A DNA stretch of 32,357 nt from an uncultured Eubacterium sp. (GTDB taxonomy: Bacteria; Bacillota; Clostridia; Lachnospirales; Lachnospiraceae), in the NCBI GenBank assembly GCA_910584875.1, contig CAJUDA010000030.1, positions 1-32,357 of the forward strand. Reading direction: 5' to 3'. The translations under genes were made by a program, and so were the position numbers. The stretch's first letter is position 1. Each line of letters starts with the position of its first letter. Of this stretch, positions 15,469-22,616 are shown piece by piece. Under the pieces are notes generated by a model. That model saw nothing but the letters and a program-made list of their open reading frames with translations, ran no database searches and was not told where the DNA came from.

Positions 15469-15498
15469 AATGATACCCTCCATTCATCTCTGATAATG

Positions 15499-15526
15499 AG
15501 TAAAGGATATCATTACATTTTGTCAA
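15499..15526 (-). promoter_or_regulatory. candidate promoter of assT
   Basis: On the minus strand a perfect TTGACA (15521-15526) is followed after 16 bp by TTTACT (15499-15504), a four-of-six -10 match. It lies about 30 nt before the assT start. Confidence 0.4.
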
Positions 15527-15561
15527 ATTATTCAAAAAAAACTGTCACTTTTATGTTTGTT

Positions 15562-15828
15562 TCATGTCATTTCCGTGGCGATCACCTTCTGCTGCTCTGT
15601 CAGCCACTCATCTGCCAGGGCAATCCCTTCTTCGCTGAAAGGGAACTCCTCCGACACCTTTTTTTCCTGTGTTGTATCAAAATTATAGGGTCCTTTCCAT
15701 GCCGTCGCTTTTAATACAGGGTGTTCTTCATCCCCGCTTTTCTGTATCCAGAAATTCATGCCCCGGTAACTGCCCTTAAAAATACTCTTTTCATAATATA
15801 ATGTCCCGTAAAGAGAAATATTTTCCAT
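15562..15828 (-). CDS. small hypothetical protein (88 aa)
   Basis: I do not recognise a named family. The protein is compact, soluble-looking and mildly acidic, without signal peptide, membrane segment or cysteine. It is rich in aromatic residues (YGTLYYEKSIFKG, GMNFWIQK, TAWKGPYNFDTT), suggesting a small beta-sheet fold. The C-terminal third (FPFSEEGIALADEWLTEQQK) is probably one amphipathic helix. The ATG at 15828 has GGGGAG 6 nt upstream, and an extended -10 promoter lies about 65 nt further up, so it is very likely expressed. It is divergent from lysC and upstream of assT on the same strand, separated from it by about 80-95 nt with a T8 run. No functional link can be claimed. Confidence 0.7.
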   Translation of the reverse strand: MENISLYGTLYYEKSIFKGSYRGMNFWIQKSGDEEHPVLKATAWKGPYNFDTTQEKKVSEEFPFSEEGIALADEWLTEQQKVIATEMT

Positions 15829-15892
15829 CGTTTTCTCCCCTTCTGTTTATAAAAATAGTCCAGTCTGCACCTGGCGTTGTGTCTTATTCCAT

Positions 15893-15901
15893 AGTATAAC
15901 A
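15893..15901 (-). promoter_or_regulatory. extended -10 promoter element of the 88-aa gene
   Basis: TG-T-TATACT on the minus strand is an extended -10 sequence. Upstream DNA is T-rich without a good -35, as is common for extended -10 promoters. It is divergent from the lysC promoter 30 bp away. Confidence 0.45.
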
Positions 15902-15923
15902 TAGAATAAAATAGAAAAAAACC

Positions 15924-15952
15924 TTGAAAAACCGACAAAAAAGTGGTTTACT
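15924..15952 (+). promoter_or_regulatory. candidate promoter of lysC
   Basis: TTGAAA (15924-15929) and TTTACT (15947-15952) are 17 bp apart. A further TATACT at 15966-15971 could be an alternative -10 but lacks a good -35. Confidence 0.5.
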
Positions 15953-16005
15953 ATATTCATATGTCTATACTATAAGTAAGAATCATACGAAATGGAGAGA
16001 TTAGT

Positions 16006-17337
16006 GTGAAAAAAGTAGTTAAGTTTGGCGGCAGTTCCCTGGCAAGTGCAGAACAGTTCCAGAAGGTCGGTTCGATCATCCGTGCCGATGACTCCCGCCG
16101 TTATGTGGTTCCTTCCGCCCCCGGAAAACGGGATTCCAGCGATACGAAGGTGACCGATATGCTGTACCAGTGCTATGAACTGGCAGAAAATGGTCAGGCA
16201 TTCAGCAAACAGCTTGGTCAGATCAAAGACCGCTACAATGAGATCATCCGGGGATTAAAGCTGGATTTCTCCCTGACCGAAGATTTTGAAACGATCAAAA
16301 AACAGTTTCTGGCAAAGGCGGGATCCATGTATGCCGCCTCCCGCGGTGAATACCTCAACGGTAAGATCATGGCTAAATATCTGGGGTATGAATTTGTCGA
16401 TGCGGCAAATGTGATCCGTTTCCATAAAGACGGCAATTTTGACAGTGAGACGACCAATAAACTCCTGTCCCAGCGCCTCGCCGTATGTGACCGCGCTGTC
16501 ATCCCCGGTTTTTACGGCGCCATGGCAAATGGCAGGGTGGTAACTTTCTCACGGGGCGGATCCGATATCACCGGATCCCTTGTTGCCAGAGCCGTCAATG
16601 CCAATCTGTATGAAAACTGGACTGATGTTTCCGGCTTTCTGGTGGCGGATCCCCGTATTGTAAAGAAGCCGGAGATCATCCACACCATCACCTACAAAGA
16701 ACTGCGGGAGCTTGCCTACATGGGCGCTTCTGTCCTGCATGAAGATGCGATCTTCCCGGTACGGCAGGCAGGCATCCCCATCAATATCCGCAACACCAAC
16801 GCACCGGAAGACGACGGTACTATGATCGTGGAAAGCACCTGCCGGATTCCCGCTTACACAATCACCGGCATCGCCGGAAAAAAAGGATTTGTTGCCGTCA
16901 ATATCGAAAAAGACATGATGAATTCTGAAGTAGGGTTTGGCAGAAAGGTGCTTGGCGCCTTTGAGGATAACGGCATCTCTTTTGAGCATATGCCCTCCGG
17001 TATTGATACGATGACAATTTTTGTCCATCAGGATGAATTTGAAGAAAAGGAACAAAAAGTCATCGCTGAGATCCATGCTTCCACCCATCCGGATTCGATC
17101 GAGATGGAATCCGACCTCGCTCTCATCGCCGTTGTAGGACGCGGCATGAAAGGCACCCGCGGTACGGTGGGACGGCTTTTCTCTGCGCTTGCCCATGCCC
17201 ATATCAATGTCAAAATGATCGACCAGGGGTCCAGCGAGCTGAATATCATTATCGGTGTGAAAAATGAAGATTTCAATGACGCCATTAAGGCAATCTATGA
17301 TATGTTCGTGATCTCACAGTTGCCGGTAACGCCATAG
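16006..17337 (+). CDS. lysC: aspartate kinase
   Basis: The 443-residue enzyme phosphorylates aspartate, the entry step to lysine, threonine, methionine and diaminopimelate. VVKFGGSSLAS (residues 4-14) is the amino-acid-kinase nucleotide motif. GRVVTFSRGGSDITGSLVA is the second signature, and ENWTDVSGFLVADPRIV follows with substrate residues. The C-terminal 150 residues contain two ACT domains (from about 300 and 375), the usual site of lysine or threonine feedback inhibition. The start is GTG at 16006 with GGAGAG 6 nt upstream. It is monocistronic: no asd, hom or dapA follows. Its TAG stop lies inside a repeat/hairpin cluster. Confidence 0.95.
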   Translation: MKKVVKFGGSSLASAEQFQKVGSIIRADDSRRYVVPSAPGKRDSSDTKVTDMLYQCYELAENGQAFSKQLGQIKDRYNEIIRGLKLDFSLTEDFETIKKQFLAKAGSMYAASRGEYLNGKIMAKYLGYEFVDAANVIRFHKDGNFDSETTNKLLSQRLAVCDRAVIPGFYGAMANGRVVTFSRGGSDITGSLVARAVNANLYENWTDVSGFLVADPRIVKKPEIIHTITYKELRELAYMGASVLHEDAIFPVRQAGIPINIRNTNAPEDDGTMIVESTCRIPAYTITGIAGKKGFVAVNIEKDMMNSEVGFGRKVLGAFEDNGISFEHMPSGIDTMTIFVHQDEFEEKEQKVIAEIHASTHPDSIEMESDLALIAVVGRGMKGTRGTVGRLFSALAHAHINVKMIDQGSSELNIIIGVKNEDFNDAIKAIYDMFVISQLPVTP

Positions 17338-17429
17338 CGTCGTGATAATCCGACGCTACCGAAAAACACTTCGTGTTTTTCGCTCCGCACAAAGTGAACC
17401 TCCCCATTTGATATAGCGTCGTGATAATC
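17334..17429 (+). repeat. 17-bp direct repeat flanking a hairpin-rich 62-bp segment at the lysC 3' end
   Basis: ATAGCGTCGTGATAATC occurs identically at 17334-17350 and 17413-17429, 79 bp apart. The first copy contains the lysC stop codon and continues into CGACGCTA, forming an 8-bp hairpin with TAGCGTCG. Next is CGAAAAACAC-TTC-GTGTTTTTCG, a 10-bp near-perfect hairpin at about 17360-17382. The layout resembles a small palindromic element with a duplicated flank, or a tandem duplication that has decayed. Confidence 0.6.
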
Positions 17430-17439
17430 TACAAATAAC

Positions 17440-17482
17440 AAGAGCTTCTGAACGGTTCCCTTTCCCATTCAGAAGCTCTTTT
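17440..17482. terminator. rho-independent terminator between lysC and fabV (convergent)
   Basis: AAGAGCTTCTGAA and TTCAGAAGCTCTT form a 13-bp perfect stem around a 15-nt loop, followed by TTTT on the plus strand. On the minus strand the tail is TTGTTATTTG, so termination of fabV is also possible. Confidence 0.8.
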
Positions 17483-17515
17483 CCATTTCATTCTTTTTCA
17501 AATGCAGGTACTGCC

Positions 17516-18670
17516 TCAGATCTCCACATCTGCACTGTAGTCTACATTGTCATAATGGAAACCAAACATCTGGTAGAAATCTTCCCAGTATCCGTCAATA
17601 TCTCCCAGTTCCTGGATATTCTCCGTCGTCACCTGATCCCAGACAGCAGTGATCTTATCCTGTACCTTATCCTGCAGTTCCCAGTCATCCAGGCGGAAAT
17701 ATCCTGCCTCATCTACTTCTTTTTTTACAAATTTATCGGCAAAAAGCCGGTACATCTGCTCAATACAGCCCTCATGCAGCCCCTCTTCCTTCATAATCTT
17801 ATACAGAAGAGAAATATACAGCGGAACAATAGGGATCGCCGCACTGCTCTGTGTGACCAGCGCTTTATTGACAGATACATAAGCCTTCAGCCCTCTGTCT
17901 GCCAATTCTTCGGTCAGTTTCCGTGAGGTTTCATACAGATGCTTCTTCGCCTGTCCAATACTTCCGTCTTTGTAGATCGCATGGGTAACCACCGGTCCTA
18001 TGTAAGAATAAGCGATCGTGGATGCATTGTCAGCAAGGACATCTGCCTCGGCAAGAGCATGGATCCAGTCCGACCAGTCCTCTCCCCCCATGACCTTAAT
18101 CGTATTCTGGATCTCTTCCTCATCTGCCACTGGCACCGTAACCTCTTTGACCTCATTTGTCTTCAGGTCGATCGTTTTATTGGTAAATTCTTTGCCTACT
18201 GTCTTCAGGACACTGGATACAGCTGTGCCATCCGGCATCGTCCGCCGTGGCGCCGCCATGCTGTAGACCACCATATCCGCTTTGCCCCAGTCTTTGCGGA
18301 TGGTCTCAATTACCTGATCCTTCATCTCCCTGGAAAACCCGTCTCCATTGAACGACTTCGCATAATATCCATCCTCTGCCGCAAACTTCTCAAATGCCTT
18401 TGTATTATACCATCCTGCCGTTGCCGTCCGTTTTCCCTTCGCCTCTTTCTCAAACGATACGCCGATCGTATCTGCTCCATACGCATAAGTAACAGCAATA
18501 CGGCTTCCCAGTCCATATCCCGTGGACGCCCCGATCACAAGTACCTTCTTCGGACCGTCAACCTGTCCCTTTTCCTTGCAATACGCAATCTGCCGGCGCA
18601 CGCTCTCTTCACAGCCGGCTGGATGCGCTGTCGTACAGATAAATCCTTTTACCTTTGGTTCTACTACCAT
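17516..18670 (-). CDS. fabV: trans-2-enoyl-ACP/CoA reductase, FabV/TER family
   Basis: This 384-residue NADH-dependent reductase saturates the trans-2 double bond of enoyl-ACP in fatty acid elongation, or of enoyl-CoA. The N-terminus MVVEPKVKGFICTTAHPAGC is diagnostic for FabV. GASTGYGLGSRIA is the dinucleotide-binding loop. The catalytic Y-x8-K pair is Y233 and K242 in AIYKDGSIGQAKKHL. VTQSSAAIP forms part of the substrate loop and the C-terminal helices follow. Length is near the family norm of about 400. ATG at 18670 has TGGAGGA upstream. It is monocistronic, with its own extended -10 promoter. FabV enzymes are known to tolerate triclosan, so this could be a FabI substitute, but no other fab gene is present here to place it in context. 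Confidence 0.94.
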   Translation of the reverse strand: MVVEPKVKGFICTTAHPAGCEESVRRQIAYCKEKGQVDGPKKVLVIGASTGYGLGSRIAVTYAYGADTIGVSFEKEAKGKRTATAGWYNTKAFEKFAAEDGYYAKSFNGDGFSREMKDQVIETIRKDWGKADMVVYSMAAPRRTMPDGTAVSSVLKTVGKEFTNKTIDLKTNEVKEVTVPVADEEEIQNTIKVMGGEDWSDWIHALAEADVLADNASTIAYSYIGPVVTHAIYKDGSIGQAKKHLYETSRKLTEELADRGLKAYVSVNKALVTQSSAAIPIVPLYISLLYKIMKEEGLHEGCIEQMYRLFADKFVKKEVDEAGYFRLDDWELQDKVQDKITAVWDQVTTENIQELGDIDGYWEDFYQMFGFHYDNVDYSADVEI

Positions 18671-18760
18671 TTGTTTCTTCCTCCAGATATCAATTTCATA
18701 GTCTATGATTTACTTCCTAAATAGTGTATTATCATATACTTGTCTTTACTTTTACAGTAA

Positions 18761-18790
18761 ATTATAACACAACCGGTTGCTTATATTCAA
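18761..18790 (-). promoter_or_regulatory. promoter of fabV with a palindrome in the spacer
   Basis: On the minus strand TTGAAT (18785-18790), an 18-bp spacer and TG-T-TATAAT (-10 at 18761-18766) form a good extended promoter. The spacer contains the perfect 10-bp palindrome CAACCGGTTG (18770-18779), flanked by TTATA/TATAA. A repressor bound there would block RNA polymerase. Confidence 0.6.
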
Positions 18791-18812
18791 TCATAAATTC
18801 CTGCAAAATACA

Positions 18813-19517
18813 CTACATGATCACATAAAACAGGATCATAAAGAAATGCAGGATGCTTCCCGCCAGGACAAAAAGGTGAAACACGGAATGTACATATTTC
18901 TTTTTCTTACCAAGACCGTAAAAAACCGCACCAATCGTATAGGCGATCCCGCCCGTCAGAAGAAATACAGTTCCCCCTGTTCCCAGACAGCGGACAGTGG
19001 GCCCGATAAAGAAGATAATACACCATCCCATGGCAATATAACAGACCATGGAGAGGATCTGGTACTTTTTTAAATCAATCGCTGTCAGCGTCGCCGCCAC
19101 AAAGCAGCATGCCCAGACAACCCCAAAGATCACAAATGCCTGAACCGGATACTGTGGACGCAGACCAGCCAGTGTTACCGGCGTATAAGTACCGGCGATC
19201 AGAAAATATATCGTACAGTGATCGATAACCTGAAACACTTTCTTTGCCATATTGCGGTGTAATCCGTGATAGATACTTGACATGCAATAGAGAAGGATCA
19301 TGGTCGCACCATAAATCGCCGCTCCCACAACGCCCCATGCATCACTGTAGATCACGGCAAAAACAACACATAACACCAGTGCCGCGATCGCAATGGCACC
19401 CCCTACTATGTGGGATACCATATTGAATATTTCTTCCCCTTTTGTATAAGAGGGGAGAACCCGGTCTTCCAGACGTGTTCTTGTCTTCTTTAATCTGATC
19501 GGTCTCTGTTTCTTCAT
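18813..19517 (-). CDS. hemolysin III / PAQR family membrane protein
   Basis: This is a seven-helix integral membrane protein of the PAQR superfamily. A basic cytosolic tail of about 35 residues leads into EEIFNMVSHIVGG and the hydrophobic segments. The family's polar signature residues are all present: SSIYHG after the second helix, VIDHCTIYFLIAGTYTPV in the middle, and HSVFHLFVLAGSILHF in the last helix. In other members these Ser, His and Asp residues form a metal site with hydrolase-like geometry. Bacterial members are named hemolysin III, but the true role is unsettled and lysis should not be assumed. Start: an upstream ATG at 19538 exists, but GGGAGG lies 8 nt before the ATG at 19517, giving 234 residues. 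Confidence 0.9.
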   Translation of the reverse strand: MKKQRPIRLKKTRTRLEDRVLPSYTKGEEIFNMVSHIVGGAIAIAALVLCVVFAVIYSDAWGVVGAAIYGATMILLYCMSSIYHGLHRNMAKKVFQVIDHCTIYFLIAGTYTPVTLAGLRPQYPVQAFVIFGVVWACCFVAATLTAIDLKKYQILSMVCYIAMGWCIIFFIGPTVRCLGTGGTVFLLTGGIAYTIGAVFYGLGKKKKYVHSVFHLFVLAGSILHFFMILFYVIM

Positions 19518-19576
19518 CCTGCATTCCTCCCAATCCATCTACAGACAATTACTCTGCCTATCCTGTATTTTCCCTT

Positions 19577-19605
19577 AGCGTATCATCTTTCTTGTTCTGT
19601 GTCAA
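19577..19605 (-). promoter_or_regulatory. candidate promoter of the hemolysin III gene
   Basis: TTGACA (19600-19605), a 17-bp spacer and TACGCT (19577-19582) preceded by TG form an extended -10 promoter on the minus strand. It lies immediately after the terminator of the deacetylase gene. Confidence 0.55.
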
Positions 19606-19608
19606 CCC

Positions 19609-19653
19609 AAAAACCCCGATAAGTAGTTTTAAAAACCACTTATCGGGGTTTTT
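19609..19653. terminator. rho-independent terminator after the polysaccharide deacetylase gene
   Basis: AAAAACCCCGATAAGT and ACTTATCGGGGTTTTT form a 16-bp perfect stem with a T-run on either strand. It lies about 36 nt past the deacetylase stop and separates that unit from the hemolysin III gene. Confidence 0.87.
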
Positions 19654-19689
19654 GTCGAAAATCCACTTTATTCATTATAAGAATAATCC

Positions 19690-20460
19690 TTACCGCCAGC
19701 TGGCTGGAAACATATATTCCTCCCTCTTATCCAGCGTCGCAAATTCATAACCTTCTGAACGGATATAATCGATGATCTGACCGATCACAGCCGCTGTATT
19801 GTCCATCGTCGCCGAATCATGGAGCAGGATGATCGGGTCATCATACCTGGTGAGATCCTTTTTGACATTGCGGAATATCGTACTCTGGGCAACTGTCCCT
19901 CCTATGGAGTCCTCACCGGATACATTCCAGTCAAAGCTTTTGATTCCCTGCTCCTGCAGTTTTTCATGCAGGGCATCCACATACGAACAAACGTAACCAT
20001 TGTTACTTCCCCACGGAAACCGGTGCAGGACCGGTTTCTTCCCTGTGACCTGTTCAATGCTCTGGGAGGCCATTTTAAAATCTTCAAAAAAGCTATCCGC
20101 ATTGCAATAAAGCTTATTTTTTTCATGGCAGTATGTATGCACACCTACAGCATTTCCCTGCTTTACTGTCTGTTTTACAATCTCTTCCCGCTCCGGGGTT
20201 ATTTCCTTACCCACCAGAAAAAACGTGGCAACTGCTTTTTTCTCCTTCAGAACCTCCAGGATCTTCTTCGTGTTTTCACTCGGTCCATCATCAAAAGTCA
20301 GATATGCTGTTTTCTTTCCCTCTGCCGCCTGCCTGTTTTCCTTTTCTACCTGGGCGGCAAAATGGGCCGTTGCTACATAATCCTCACTGTTATGCCGGAT
20401 CTCATAAAATGCCATAATACACAATAGGCACACACAAAGAATGTATGTTGTTTTCTTCAT
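19690..20460 (-). CDS. membrane-anchored polysaccharide deacetylase (NodB domain)
   Basis: The 256-residue protein has one N-terminal hydrophobic segment (TYILCVCLLCIMAFY, residues 5-19) and then a NodB/CE4 domain from about 48 to 245. All catalytic motifs are seen: TFDDGPS (D57 base, D58 metal), HTYCH (H108 and H112, metal ligands), RFPWGS (R147), DWNVSGED (D177/W178) and ILLHD (H214, acid). Such enzymes remove N-acetyl groups from peptidoglycan or other N-acetylglucosamine polymers, so it most likely acts outside the membrane on the cell wall and may affect lysozyme sensitivity. The substrate is inferred. ATG at 20460 has AGGTGAG upstream. It is monocistronic, ending at the strong terminator 19609-19653. 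ThiC lies about 90 nt upstream on the same strand. Confidence 0.92.
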   Translation of the reverse strand: MKKTTYILCVCLLCIMAFYEIRHNSEDYVATAHFAAQVEKENRQAAEGKKTAYLTFDDGPSENTKKILEVLKEKKAVATFFLVGKEITPEREEIVKQTVKQGNAVGVHTYCHEKNKLYCNADSFFEDFKMASQSIEQVTGKKPVLHRFPWGSNNGYVCSYVDALHEKLQEQGIKSFDWNVSGEDSIGGTVAQSTIFRNVKKDLTRYDDPIILLHDSATMDNTAAVIGQIIDYIRSEGYEFATLDKREEYMFPASWR

Positions 20461-20551
20461 CTGGTACTCACCTGCATAATAACTCTTACTGTATTCTATG
20501 CAGGGAAGCGGCCGATGTGCATGGAATCATATTTCTGATTCCTGTTTATCA

Positions 20552-21859
20552 TTAATCCATTATATCGACATTTTCTCCCCGCAGAATCTTATTGATATTC
20601 CGCACGGCGCACATCTTGCCGCACATCGTACAGGTATCTTCCTTTTCCGGGGTGCTTTCCGAACGGTACCGTCTTGCTTTTTCGGAATCCATCGCCAGTT
20701 CAAACTGCCTTTCCCAGTCAAGCTCCCTTCTCGCCTCGCTCATCTGATAATCCCACTCTGCAGCTCCCGGTATTCCTTTCGCCACATCTGCCGCATGGGC
20801 TGCGATCTTCGAGGCGATGATCCCCTCTTTGACGTCCTCCACGGTGGGAAGGCGCAGATGCTCTGCCGGCGTCACATAGCACAGGAAGGATGCCCCGTAA
20901 GTCGCGGCAACCGCCCCGCCAATCGCGCTGGTGATATGATCGTAGCCTGGCGCCACATCGGTGACAAGGGGTCCCAACACATAAAATGGCGCTCCCTTGC
21001 ACACAGTCTGCTGAATCTCCATATTGGCGCGGATCTGGTTGAGCGGCATATGCCCCGGGCCCTCGATCATGACCTGCACATTATGTCTCCATGCACGCTG
21101 CGTCAGCTCACCCAGGGCAACTAGCTCGGAAATCTGGGAAATATCCCCGGCATCCGCAATACTGCCGGGACGGCAGGCATCCCCGAGGCTGATCGTCACA
21201 TCATATTTTTCACAGATATCCAGCAGTTCATCATACCGCTCATAAAACGGATTTTCGTTGCCGGTCAGTTCCATCCAGGCAAATATGATCGAACCGCCCC
21301 GGGAAACGATATTCGTATGCCGCAGATTTTCCTTAAAACGGTCTGCCGTGGCACGGTTGATACCACAGTGGATCGTCATAAAGTCCACCCCGTCCTCTGC
21401 ATGCATTTTCACTACTTCCATCCACTCATCGGAGGTGATATCCTTCAACGCCTTGTTGTAATAGACAACGGCGTCATAGATCGGTACCGTGCCAAGGATC
21501 GCCGTACACTCACTGGTCAGCTTACGCCGGAATTTCTGTGTGTCACCAAAGGAACTCAGATCCATGATCGCCTCTGCTCCCATATCGATCGCCGCCTGCA
21601 CCTTCTGCATCTCCACATCCAGATCCAGACAATCCCTGCTCGTCCCCAGATTTACATTGATCTTCGTTTTCAGGCGGTTACCGATCCCGTACGGTTTCAG
21701 GCATTTGTGGTTTTTGTTGGCAGGGATCGCCACCTGCCCCTTAGCCACCAGTTCCCTCAGTTCCTGCACATCCAGTTTCTCATATGTACTGACCGCCTCC
21801 ATCTCCGGCGTAACGATGCCTTTTCTTGCGGCATCCATCTGCGTTGTATATCCGCTCAT
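20552..21859 (-). CDS. thiC: phosphomethylpyrimidine synthase (HMP-P synthase)
   Basis: This radical-SAM enzyme rearranges aminoimidazole ribotide to the pyrimidine moiety of thiamine. Recognised segments include MSGYTTQMDAARKG, VNLGTSRDCLDLDVE, GAEAIMDLSSFGD, GVDFMTIHCGI, SRGGSI, ISLGDACRPG and VMIEGPGHMPLNQI. The C-terminal iron-sulfur motif reads CTMCGKMC, a C-x2-C-x3-C variant of the commoner C-x2-C-x4-C. At 435 residues it is the short anaerobe form. Start: ATG at 21871 opens the frame, but GGAGG lies 5 nt before the ATG at 21859 and the resulting N-terminus is the usual one. It is controlled by the upstream TPP riboswitch. No other thi gene follows, only a weak hairpin at about 20523-20542. 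Confidence 0.96.
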   Translation of the reverse strand: MSGYTTQMDAARKGIVTPEMEAVSTYEKLDVQELRELVAKGQVAIPANKNHKCLKPYGIGNRLKTKINVNLGTSRDCLDLDVEMQKVQAAIDMGAEAIMDLSSFGDTQKFRRKLTSECTAILGTVPIYDAVVYYNKALKDITSDEWMEVVKMHAEDGVDFMTIHCGINRATADRFKENLRHTNIVSRGGSIIFAWMELTGNENPFYERYDELLDICEKYDVTISLGDACRPGSIADAGDISQISELVALGELTQRAWRHNVQVMIEGPGHMPLNQIRANMEIQQTVCKGAPFYVLGPLVTDVAPGYDHITSAIGGAVAATYGASFLCYVTPAEHLRLPTVEDVKEGIIASKIAAHAADVAKGIPGAAEWDYQMSEARRELDWERQFELAMDSEKARRYRSESTPEKEDTCTMCGKMCAVRNINKILRGENVDIMD

Positions 21860-21904
21860 AGTTTCCTCCATATTCTCTGATCATCATAATGCTATACAGT
21901 TAAA

Positions 21905-21932
21905 AAGACCGCATTTAAAGTAATGCGGTCTT
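21905..21932 (-). terminator. terminator (expression platform) of the thiC TPP riboswitch
   Basis: AAGACCGCAT and ATGCGGTCTT form a 10-bp stem with an 8-nt loop followed by TTTTT on the minus strand, between the aptamer and the thiC start. Ligand-bound aptamer should favour this terminator, so thiamine shuts off thiC by premature termination. Confidence 0.87.
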
Positions 21933-21943
21933 GTGATCCTGTA

Positions 21944-22043
21944 CTGCTTCCTTCGTTGGCATTACCCATATCAGGTTTACGGGTCGAAGGGCTCAGGAAT
22001 CGTTCCTGTCCTTCCTCTCAGCCTGTCTGCAAGCTCCCCGGTT
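21944..22043 (-). ncRNA. TPP riboswitch aptamer controlling thiC
   Basis: On the minus strand the conserved THI-box elements appear in order: ACCGGGGAGC, then GGCTGAGAGGAAGG (the pyrimidine-sensing CTGAGA core), ACCCGTAAACCTGAT, GGGTAATGCC and CGAAGGAAGC. A variable arm (GGACAGGAACGATTCCTGAG region) sits between. Order, spacing and the adjacent thiC make this identification secure. Confidence 0.97.
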
Positions 22044-22061
22044 ATTCAGTTTCTATCTGAC

Positions 22062-22090
22062 ATTATAGCTCATGCCCTTCCTTTTGTAAA
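22062..22090 (-). promoter_or_regulatory. promoter of the TPP riboswitch-thiC unit
   Basis: TTTACA (22085-22090), a 17-bp spacer and TATAAT (22062-22067) on the minus strand. The promoter lies inside the final codons and stop of the upstream membrane protein gene, so the two reading units overlap. Confidence 0.78.
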
Positions 22091-22509
22091 CAGCTTTCTT
22101 CCAAAAGGTGGAACAGGGCGATTTTGTAGATCAATACGATCCGTACATCCCTGTCACAATAACGGTTTCGCACAAACTCCACCAGTTTATAGAGATAACA
22201 GGTACTGACCACTGCCAGGGAAGGAATCAGGATCATCCATGAAAGTTCCAGAAGCAGAAGCATCGCCACTGCTACCATATAACCCATTGTGATATAAAGG
22301 AAATTACGGCTGATGCGTATCGACATCTGGACATAGCCCAGCAGCTCTTTTAAGGCATCATTGAGATCCTCCTGGGACTGCTGGCATAAATTCCGGTATA
22401 TATCACAAAATATATCCATGCTTTCCTTCTTATTTAACTTCTCTGTGTATATTGTATAGCGTTCACAACCAAATCTGCGCTGAATCAGTTTTCCTAACAC
22501 ACTTTTCAC
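22063..22509 (-). CDS. small hypothetical membrane protein (148 aa)
   Basis: I do not recognise the family. Residues 1-65 are soluble and charged (KSVLGKLIQRRFG, LNKKESMDIFCDIYRNLCQQ), probably helical. Two hydrophobic helices follow at about 70-90 (NFLYITMGYMVAVAMLLLLE) and 92-107 (WMILIPSLAVVSTCYLY). A polar tail of about 40 residues (VEFVRNRYCDRDVRIVLIYK) ends near a thiC promoter element. Both termini are thus probably cytosolic with a helical hairpin in the membrane. The start is GTG at 22509 with AAGGAG 8 nt upstream. A short inverted repeat, AACAA-TATC-TTGTT (22551-22564), lies about 45 nt before it near a weak TACTAT -10. The good ribosome binding site and length support a real gene. 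Confidence 0.68.
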   Translation of the reverse strand: MKSVLGKLIQRRFGCERYTIYTEKLNKKESMDIFCDIYRNLCQQSQEDLNDALKELLGYVQMSIRISRNFLYITMGYMVAVAMLLLLELSWMILIPSLAVVSTCYLYKLVEFVRNRYCDRDVRIVLIYKIALFHLLEESCLQKEGHEL

Positions 22510-22616
22510 CGTCTGTTCTCCTTCTTCACAAGTCTTCTTCTATAGTATTCAACAATATCTTGTTTCGTTATTCCTTCCAAAAAAAGGGTAGCTGGGCGGT
22601 GCCAATTTCATCCAGT

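Noticed and set aside
20523..20542. GGAATCA/TGATTCC hairpin after thiC as a terminator
   Set aside because: The 7-bp AT-rich stem is not followed by a T-run on either strand, so I did not list it as a terminator.
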